In this document: piece by piece, positions 58,865-64,000 of the stretch | Layout of the letters: each line of letters starts with the position of its first letter | How positions within the stretch are numbered: position 1 is the first letter of the stretch | From: Nocardioides soli | Lineage (GTDB): Bacteria; Actinomycetota; Actinomycetes; Propionibacteriales; Nocardioidaceae | Reading direction: 5' to 3' | Assembly (NCBI RefSeq): GCF_014191495.1 | Contig: NZ_JACHWR010000002.1 | Coordinates: 62,001 to 126,000, forward strand | Length of the DNA: 64,000 nt | Made by a program: the position numbers and the translations under genes | The notes under the pieces: model-generated | Told to the model about the DNA's origin: nothing | Databases searched by the model: none | Seen by the model: only the letters and a program-made list of their open reading frames with translations

Positions 58865-60109
58865 TTACGGGGCGTCCACGAGGTCGGCCGAGCCCAGCGG
58901 GACGACCGGGTACATCGGCGGTTCCTGGTCCGGCGTCAGCGCGGTGGGCCCGTAGATCCAGTCCGTGTAGGTGTAGTCGTGGGTGTCCCGGGCCCGCAGC
59001 AGCGCGTTGCGCTGCAGCCGCTGCTCGCCGTCGAGGTGCCACAGCTCTCCCCAGGCGCGGGCCGTGAGCACCACGCGGCGGCAGTGCTCGGGCCGGACGG
59101 CCTCGTACGCCGCGAGCACGGTCGGCCAGTCGACCGCACCGGTCTCCGTGCGCCGCCGGCCGACGTGCTCGGCGAGCACCCAGCCGTCCTCGATCGCCAT
59201 GATCGCGCCCTGGGCCATGTACTGCAGCGGCGGGTGCGCGGCGTCGCCGAGGAGCGCGATCCGGCCGTGGACCCAGGTCATGACGGGGTCGCGGTCGTAC
59301 ATCCGCCACCAGCGGTCCCGCCACATCAGCGGGATGCCCTCCCGCACCTCGGCCGAGGTGCGGTCGAACGCCTCGTCGAGCTCGTCCGGGGTGCCCCAGT
59401 CCTCCTCGCCCGCGAGCGCCTTCGGCGATCGGAACACCGCCACCTGGTTGAGCATCTCGCCGCCGCGCAGCCCGTAGTGCACGAAGTGGCAGCCAGGGCC
59501 GACGTGCACGACCACCTCGGACAGGTCGACCTCGCGCTCGACCTGGGCGATCGGCACGGCGGCGCGGTAGGCGACGTACGCAGAGCTGACCGGCTCGTCG
59601 TTGACGAGCAGCGTGCGGGCGACCGAGTGCAGGCCGTCGGCGGCGATCACCACCGGCGCCTCCTCGACCCGGCCGTCGGCGAGCTGCACCCGTGCCCCGT
59701 CGGCGGTGTTGGTGTAGCCCACCACCCGCTGGTCGGTGCGCAGGTCGACGCCCGCGCGCTGGCAGGCGCGCAGGAACAGCCCGTGCAGGTCGCTGCGGTG
59801 GATCACCATGTAGGGGAAGCCGTAGGTGCGCTCGAGGTCGACGAGGTCGAGCCGGGTGAGCTCGGTGCCGTCGACGGCGTCGCGCATCACCATGCTGGTC
59901 GGCAGCACGCCGAGCGACTTCGCCTCGTCGAGGAGGCCGTACTCGTGCAGGATCCGCGTGCAGTTGGGCGCGATCTGGATGCCCGCGCCCACCTCGCCGA
60001 ACTCCTTGGCCTGCTCGAGCACGCGCACCCGGAGCCCCTGACGGGACAGGGCGTACGCCGTGCTCAGGCCGCCGATGCCGCCGCCCACGACGATCGCGTC
60101 GGCGCTCAC
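58865..60109 (-). CDS. probable 3-hydroxybenzoate 6-monooxygenase
   Basis: A 414-residue class A flavin hydroxylase. FAD motifs are GGGIGGLSTAYALSRQG at residues 9-25, AADGLHSVARTLLV near 160 and IALLGDAAHPPLQYMAQGAIMAIEDG near 285. The last follows the pattern of salicylate and 3-hydroxybenzoate hydroxylases. With gentisate pathway genes in the same operon, 6-hydroxylation of 3-hydroxybenzoate to gentisate is the best fit; salicylate 5-hydroxylation is the alternative. The GTG start overlaps the isomerase stop. Confidence 0.85.
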   Translation of the reverse strand: MSADAIVVGGGIGGLSTAYALSRQGLRVRVLEQAKEFGEVGAGIQIAPNCTRILHEYGLLDEAKSLGVLPTSMVMRDAVDGTELTRLDLVDLERTYGFPYMVIHRSDLHGLFLRACQRAGVDLRTDQRVVGYTNTADGARVQLADGRVEEAPVVIAADGLHSVARTLLVNDEPVSSAYVAYRAAVPIAQVEREVDLSEVVVHVGPGCHFVHYGLRGGEMLNQVAVFRSPKALAGEEDWGTPDELDEAFDRTSAEVREGIPLMWRDRWWRMYDRDPVMTWVHGRIALLGDAAHPPLQYMAQGAIMAIEDGWVLAEHVGRRRTETGAVDWPTVLAAYEAVRPEHCRRVVLTARAWGELWHLDGEQRLQRNALLRARDTHDYTYTDWIYGPTALTPDQEPPMYPVVPLGSADLVDAP

Positions 60110-60729
60110 AGCCAGGCTCCCAGGTCGGGTGCGCCGGCCAGACCGTGCGGTCGGCCGGTGAGCCAGGCCACGCGCTGGTCGAGGGGGCCCTCGACCGCGG
60201 GCACCTGGCCGCGCTTGGCGACGACGTCCTCGCAGAGCGCGGTGAGGAAGTCGGCCGGCAGGTCGGCGAAGGTGATGCCGAGGTCGAGGTCGACGGCATG
60301 CACGCACACCTCGCGGGCCCGGAGCCAGGGGATCTCCGTCGCGGGGACGGTGCGGCCCTGGGCGGTGGTGACCTCGGTGGCCCACTGCTCGGGGGTCAGC
60401 CGGCCCATCGCGGCCGCGAGCTCGGCCGTGGAGCCGTGCAGCCAGCGGTCGAGCTCGGCGGCCGAGAGCCGCGGCCCGCGCTCGATGCCCGCGGCGCGCT
60501 CCTCGGGTCCGGCGTACATCGGGGTGGGTACGCCGGTCGCCGCCCAGCGCACGAGGTTGCCGAGCGCGTCGGCGTTCGCCGCCACGTGGGCGACGAGGTG
60601 CTGGCGGGTCCAGCCGGGCAGCAGGGTGGGCTCGCCGTACGCCGGTGCGTCGAGGCCGGCGACCGCGTCGAGCAGCAGCGTGGTGCCCTCGTCGACCCAG
60701 CGGCGGGCGTCCTGCGGCGTGCGGCTCAC
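60106..60729 (-). CDS. mycothiol-dependent maleylpyruvate isomerase
   Basis: A 207-residue DinB-fold protein (MDMPI family). The metal-binding His segment GWTRQHLVAHVAANADALGN lies near residue 43, and the second His is in REVCVHAVDLDLG near 145. It isomerises maleylpyruvate to fumarylpyruvate with mycothiol, which fits an actinobacterium. The GTG start overlaps the hydrolase stop; AAGGAG abuts the start with almost no spacing, so translation probably relies on coupling. Confidence 0.85.
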   Translation of the reverse strand: MSRTPQDARRWVDEGTTLLLDAVAGLDAPAYGEPTLLPGWTRQHLVAHVAANADALGNLVRWAATGVPTPMYAGPEERAAGIERGPRLSAAELDRWLHGSTAELAAAMGRLTPEQWATEVTTAQGRTVPATEIPWLRAREVCVHAVDLDLGITFADLPADFLTALCEDVVAKRGQVPAVEGPLDQRVAWLTGRPHGLAGAPDLGAWL

Positions 60730-61544
60730 TCCTTGACCACCGTGTTGGTGCAGGCGCCGATGCCCTCGACCTCGGTGACGACGGTCTCGCCGCCGACCAG
60801 GTAGACCTTGGGGTCGCGGGCGTGGCCGACGCCGGCCGGGGTGCCGGTCGCGATCAGGTCGCCGGGGTTGAGCCGGATGACGGTGGAGACGTACTGCACG
60901 AGGTGGACCGGGTCGAAGAGCAGGGTGGCGGTGTCGTCCTCCTGCATGACCCGGCCGTCGACCGTGGTGCGCACCGACAGCGCCGGCCGGACGCCGCCGA
61001 CCTCGTCGGGGGTGACCAGGTAGGGGCCGACCGGGGTGGAGGAGTCCCAGATCTTGCCCTGGGTCCACTCGATGGTGCGGAACTGCCAGTCGCGCACCGA
61101 CACGTCGTTCATGACCGTGAACCCGGCGATGGCGGCCTCAGCCTCGGCCTCAGACGCGCGGCGTACCGGCGTGCCGATCACCACGACGAGCTCGACCTCC
61201 CAGTCCAGGGCGTCGGTCTCGGCGGGCTTGACGATGTCGTCGTGGGCGCCGATCAGGGTGTCGGCGAACTTCGGGAAGAGGGTCGGGTACGCCGGCAGCT
61301 CGCGGCCCATCTCCTTGATGTGGTTGGTGTAGTTGTGGCCGACGCAGATCACCTTGGACGGGTTCGGGACGACCGGCGCGAAGTCGGCGCCCTCGACCGG
61401 GTACGTCGCGGCGTCGGCCGCCGCGGTCGGCGAGCCGGCCGCCAGGTAGGCGCCGAGGTCGGCGTGGCCGAGGTCGACGAGCAGGTCGCCGTCCTGTCGT
61501 ACGGCGCGGGTCCCGGTGCCGGTGCGGATGGTGGCGAGCTTCAT
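60726..61544 (-). CDS. fumarylpyruvate hydrolase (FAH family)
   Basis: A 272-residue fumarylacetoacetate-hydrolase-family enzyme. The catalytic region KVICVGHNYTNHIKEMG is near residue 64, the metal site includes DALDWEVELVVVIG and FTVMNDVSVRDWQ, and the end has IATGTPAGVGHARDP. It hydrolyses fumarylpyruvate to fumarate and pyruvate. Four-base overlaps link it to the genes on both sides. Confidence 0.88.
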   Translation of the reverse strand: MKLATIRTGTGTRAVRQDGDLLVDLGHADLGAYLAAGSPTAAADAATYPVEGADFAPVVPNPSKVICVGHNYTNHIKEMGRELPAYPTLFPKFADTLIGAHDDIVKPAETDALDWEVELVVVIGTPVRRASEAEAEAAIAGFTVMNDVSVRDWQFRTIEWTQGKIWDSSTPVGPYLVTPDEVGGVRPALSVRTTVDGRVMQEDDTATLLFDPVHLVQYVSTVIRLNPGDLIATGTPAGVGHARDPKVYLVGGETVVTEVEGIGACTNTVVKE

Positions 61545-62689
61545 CGGGTGACTTCCTGTCGGTCGAGGTGGAGCGCCTCGAAGACGGGCGCGTCGGAGAA
61601 GCGGAACAGGTCGAGGCCGCCGGAGTCGGAGTCGGTCGACCCCGCCTCGGAGCGGGCGGAGAAGGGCTCCCACGACGGCACCACGAACAGGTCGCCGCGG
61701 GTGACCGACCAGGTCCGGTCGCCGACGGTGACGGTGCCGGAGCCGTCGAAGACCTGGTAGACGCTGGAGCCGGTCTCGCGGACCGGGGCGGTCTCGGCGC
61801 CGCGGGCGATGCGGTGCATCTCGGCGCGGATCGTCGGCAGCACGTCGGATCCGGTGGCGGGGTTGGCGTAGCGGACCGCGGCGTGGCCGGGCTCGACCGT
61901 CCCGCCGTACCCCTCGGCCTCGACGGCGAGCTGGTCGGCCAGGGCCCGGTCGGTGAACTCCCACTTGTAGGCCAGCAGCGGGGAGCCCGGTGTGAGCGCG
62001 GTCGCCCCGCTGCCGGCCGAGAGCGGGCGCAGGCCGGGGTGGCCCCACAGCCGCTCGGAGCGGGAGCGCTCGGGGGTGATCCGCTCGGCATCGGAGATCT
62101 CGTCGCGGCCGAACTCGAAGAACTGCGCCTCGGTGAGGTACTGGAACGGGATGTCCAGACCGTCGATCCACGCCATCGGCTGCTGCGTGGCGTTGTGGTG
62201 GGCGTGCCAGTTCCAGCCTGCCTGAGGCAGGAAGTCGCCGCGGCGCATCGGCACCGGGTCGCCACCCACGACCGTCCAGACGCCCTCGCCCTCGACGACG
62301 AACCGGAACGCGTGCTGGGTGTGCCGGTGCTCGGGGGCGTCCTCGCCCGGCATCAGGTACTGGATCGCCGCCCACAGCGTCGGCGTCGCGAACGGCCGGC
62401 CGCCCAGGCTCGGGTTCGCCAGCGCGATCGCGCGGCGCTCGCCGCCGCGTCCGACCGGCACGATCTCGCCGGCCTGCGCGGCCAGCCGGCGCAGGCTCTC
62501 CCATCGCCACAGGTGCGGCACCGCGCGGGAGCGCGGGTGCGCCGGCATCAGGTCGCCGATCTCGGTCCACAGCGGCACGAGCAGCTCCCGCTCGAAGCCG
62601 CGGTAGAGGTCCTCCAGCGCGGGGGTCACGTCGGGCTGGTCCGGCGCAGCGACGGCCTGCAGCCGGACGGGGGTCTGCGTGGTGCTCAT
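61541..62689 (-). CDS. gentisate 1,2-dioxygenase
   Basis: A 382-residue bicupin dioxygenase. The N-terminal cupin carries the iron-binding pair in PEHRHTQHAFRFVVEGEG (His121, His123), and the second cupin has the pattern VYQVFDGSGTVTVG and FVVPSWEPFSA. LWRWESLRRLAAQAGEIVPVGRGGERRAI is typical of gentisate dioxygenases. It opens gentisate to maleylpyruvate. It is the first gene of the operon, with a candidate operator 42 bp upstream. Confidence 0.92.
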   Translation of the reverse strand: MSTTQTPVRLQAVAAPDQPDVTPALEDLYRGFERELLVPLWTEIGDLMPAHPRSRAVPHLWRWESLRRLAAQAGEIVPVGRGGERRAIALANPSLGGRPFATPTLWAAIQYLMPGEDAPEHRHTQHAFRFVVEGEGVWTVVGGDPVPMRRGDFLPQAGWNWHAHHNATQQPMAWIDGLDIPFQYLTEAQFFEFGRDEISDAERITPERSRSERLWGHPGLRPLSAGSGATALTPGSPLLAYKWEFTDRALADQLAVEAEGYGGTVEPGHAAVRYANPATGSDVLPTIRAEMHRIARGAETAPVRETGSSVYQVFDGSGTVTVGDRTWSVTRGDLFVVPSWEPFSARSEAGSTDSDSGGLDLFRFSDAPVFEALHLDRQEVTR

Positions 62690-62730
62690 GCCGACGAGCC
62701 TGGGCCGTCCACCACTGTGAAGAACAGAGA

Positions 62731-62747
62731 ATTCTGGTTGACAGAAT
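62731..62747. promoter_or_regulatory. operator candidate before the gentisate operon
   Basis: ATTCTG-GTTGA-CAGAAT, a perfect 6-bp inverted repeat with a 5-base spacer, in an AT-rich patch 42 bp before the dioxygenase start. IclR regulators of gentisate genes are known to use ATTCC-type repeats, so an IclR protein encoded elsewhere is likely. Confidence 0.5.
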
Positions 62748-62848
62748 GTATGGGCGTTCCTCGAGGCCGGCTCTCCTCGGGTGCGCCGTGGTGCGCCGGA
62801 AACGGCTACACCTGCGTGTGCTCCCCGGGCCCCTTGACCTTCAGGCCC

Positions 62849-62890
62849 GGCAGGTCGGCAGGTCGGCAGGTCGGCCAGGTCGGCCAGGTC
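62849..62890. repeat. short tandem repeat GGCAGGTC/GGCCAGGTC
   Basis: Three 8-bp units (GGCAGGTC) followed by two 9-bp units (GGCCAGGTC) in the gap between the gentisate dioxygenase and the edge gene. The rest of this 296-bp gap shows only the operator candidate. Confidence 0.6.
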
Positions 62891-62985
62891 GTAGGTGATC
62901 TCGAGGTACGGCGGTAGCCGGTGTGCGCGACCCGCCAGCGCTGGGGGTGCGCAGGTAGGAACACCGCGCCGCTCGCGCCGCTGGC

Positions 62986-64000
62986 CTAGAGTTCGTCGTC
63001 CGACGGTGTGCGGCGTCGTCTCGCGGCAGCCTGCTGTCGCCGCTCCTTGGCCCGGACGCTGGCTCGCGCCTTCCGTTCCTCGGTCTTCTGGGCGAGCTGG
63101 ATGCTGCTGCTGGCCTTCAGCGACGTGCGGGTCGCCCCGGTCGTGGTGGCCGGCCGACTCGTGCGCGGTCGCTTGCTCGGGCGCTTGACGAAGGACGGGG
63201 CGGGCGCCGGCTCCGGAGCCAGGTAGACGTCGGCCTGCTCCGGGTTCGGGGCCTCCTGGCTGCTCGACAGCGCAGCGAGGCGGTTCTCCACGGGCACGTC
63301 GGCATCGTCGGTGAACGTCGTCCAGATGTCGGTGTCGTGGTCGGGTGCGGCGGCCAGGTGGGCGTCGAGGAGTCGCTGGCTCCGCTGGGTGGGCAGGCCC
63401 TGCGGGGTCAGCTCGACGTCGACGCCGGTCGACACGGCATTGTTGGCGCCGTCGTGGCCCACGCGCAGGTTGCCCGGCGAGTCGAAGGTGCTCTTCAGGA
63501 GCGCCCGGTACTTGTCCAGGCCGCCCGTCTCCATGAGCGCGAGGGTGTTCCTCAGCAGGGTGTTGCGTGCGGCGACCACCTCCGGCTGGCTCGAGTCGGC
63601 GGAGTCCGGGGACTTGTGGTTCTCCAACGCGATCGCCCGGTTGTACATCTGCACCCGTCCGACCGCGGCCGCCTGCAGGGCCAGCGACCCCGGGGCGGGT
63701 GCGGTCTCCGCGCCGCGCGAGAAGTTCGCCAGGGCCTGGTTGAGGGTGTTCTGGCCGACACCGGAGGCGATGACGTGGTTGATGCTCGAGTCCGGCGCGT
63801 TGTCGCCGGCGTCCTGGGCTGTCTGCTCCTGGAGGGTGAGCGGCCGGCCGGTGCGATGGGCGTGGGCGAGGTAGGCGCCGTGGCTGCTGTCGTACTGCGT
63901 CAGGCGCTCGAAGATCGCCGACTGCTTGTCCTTGGCCCGGCGCGGCCGCTTCTTGAGCAGGGGACGGGTCGTCGGGTCCGCCTCGGTCTCCGTCGGCGGC
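62986..64000 (-). CDS. uncharacterised protein, N-terminus outside window
   Basis: An open minus-strand frame runs from the right edge to a stop at 62986, giving 338 residues of C-terminus. It has a basic patch (LLKKRPRRAKDKQ), a helical middle (AYLAHAHRTGRPLTLQEQTA, NHVIASGVGQNTLNQAL), and a second part with ALLKSTFDSPGNLRVGHDG. The tail is Pro-rich, then a very basic end (RAKERRQQAAARRRR). No family is recognised. The low-complexity linkers suggest a large modular protein, perhaps surface or secretion related. There is no link to the gentisate genes. Confidence 0.6.
   Translation of the reverse strand, partial: PPTETEADPTTRPLLKKRPRRAKDKQSAIFERLTQYDSSHGAYLAHAHRTGRPLTLQEQTAQDAGDNAPDSSINHVIASGVGQNTLNQALANFSRGAETAPAPGSLALQAAAVGRVQMYNRAIALENHKSPDSADSSQPEVVAARNTLLRNTLALMETGGLDKYRALLKSTFDSPGNLRVGHDGANNAVSTGVDVELTPQGLPTQRSQRLLDAHLAAAPDHDTDIWTTFTDDADVPVENRLAALSSSQEAPNPEQADVYLAPEPAPAPSFVKRPSKRPRTSRPATTTGATRTSLKASSSIQLAQKTEERKARASVRAKERRQQAAARRRRTPSDDEL

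Noticed and set aside
62731..62760. TTGACA at 62738 as a -35 element for a plus-strand gene
   Set aside because: No coding sequence follows on the plus strand; the hexamer overlaps the inverted repeat before the minus-strand gentisate operon.

Overview
The window reads as a chromosomal segment of a high-GC actinobacterium, most likely a Nocardioides-type member of the Propionibacteriales. This is inferred from very high GC, frequent GTG starts, four-base stop/start overlaps (GTGA, ATGA), a mycofactocin cluster, a mycothiol-type maleylpyruvate isomerase, and a dispersed palindromic repeat starting GGTGGTTGAGG. There are no rRNA or tRNA genes, no insertion sequences and no CRISPR array. Almost all of it is catabolic, with three aromatic ring-cleavage routes plus a redox-cofactor cluster.

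Region 1 (1-2.5 kb, minus) holds a MoxR ATPase/VWA pair with a small partner and a LacI fragment.

Region 2 (2.5-29.9 kb) is the most striking part. A bacterial microcompartment shell set (two hexamer-type BMC proteins and one EutN/CcmL vertex protein, 10.3-11.2 kb) is operonic with a semialdehyde dehydrogenase, a 4-oxalocrotonate decarboxylase and a RidA-type 2-aminomuconate deaminase. The two subunits of a 2-aminophenol 1,6-dioxygenase-like enzyme lie at 20.3-22.1 kb. A dienoate hydratase, acylating acetaldehyde dehydrogenase and 4-hydroxy-2-oxovalerate aldolase lie at 26.3-29.1 kb. Together these make a complete 2-aminophenol meta-cleavage route to pyruvate and acetyl-CoA. Two modules of M24 pita-bread hydrolase plus HyuA/HyuB (5.1-10.2 and 14.0-19.3 kb, subunit order reversed) flank the shell genes. 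A CUT2-type ABC importer follows the dioxygenase. Three otherwise unrelated or distantly related proteins (both M24 enzymes and the catalytic dioxygenase subunit) begin with a related N-terminal peptide, VF-x-x-P-x-G, read here as a shell-targeting tag. All four plus-strand transcription units carry a GTCCGG-N5-CCGGAC inverted repeat upstream, a probable operator for the IclR regulator at 19.4 kb.

Region 3 (29.9-39.3 kb) has an acyl-CoA dehydrogenase with a divergent TetR gene, then mycofactocin genes mftR, mftA-D, mftE, an SDR dehydrogenase and mftF, followed by an F420-reductase-like gene. A 560-bp array of eight imperfect palindromes splits mftD from mftE.

Region 4 (39.5-43.3 kb) carries membrane and secreted proteins: a PQ-loop protein, a PGPGW protein, a Lys-rich exported repeat protein and an HtrA-like protease.

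Region 5 (43.3-52.7 kb) is the 4-hydroxybenzoate/protocatechuate branch of the beta-ketoadipate pathway: pobA, an IclR regulator, pcaHGB, a pcaDC fusion, a LysR regulator and pcaFIJ.

Region 6 (52.7-64 kb) has two uncharacterised proteins, an 0.8-kb palindrome field, a GlsB/YeaQ membrane protein, two flavoproteins, and a 3-hydroxybenzoate/gentisate operon (monooxygenase, maleylpyruvate isomerase, fumarylpyruvate hydrolase, gentisate dioxygenase) behind a candidate operator. An uncharacterised gene runs off the right edge.
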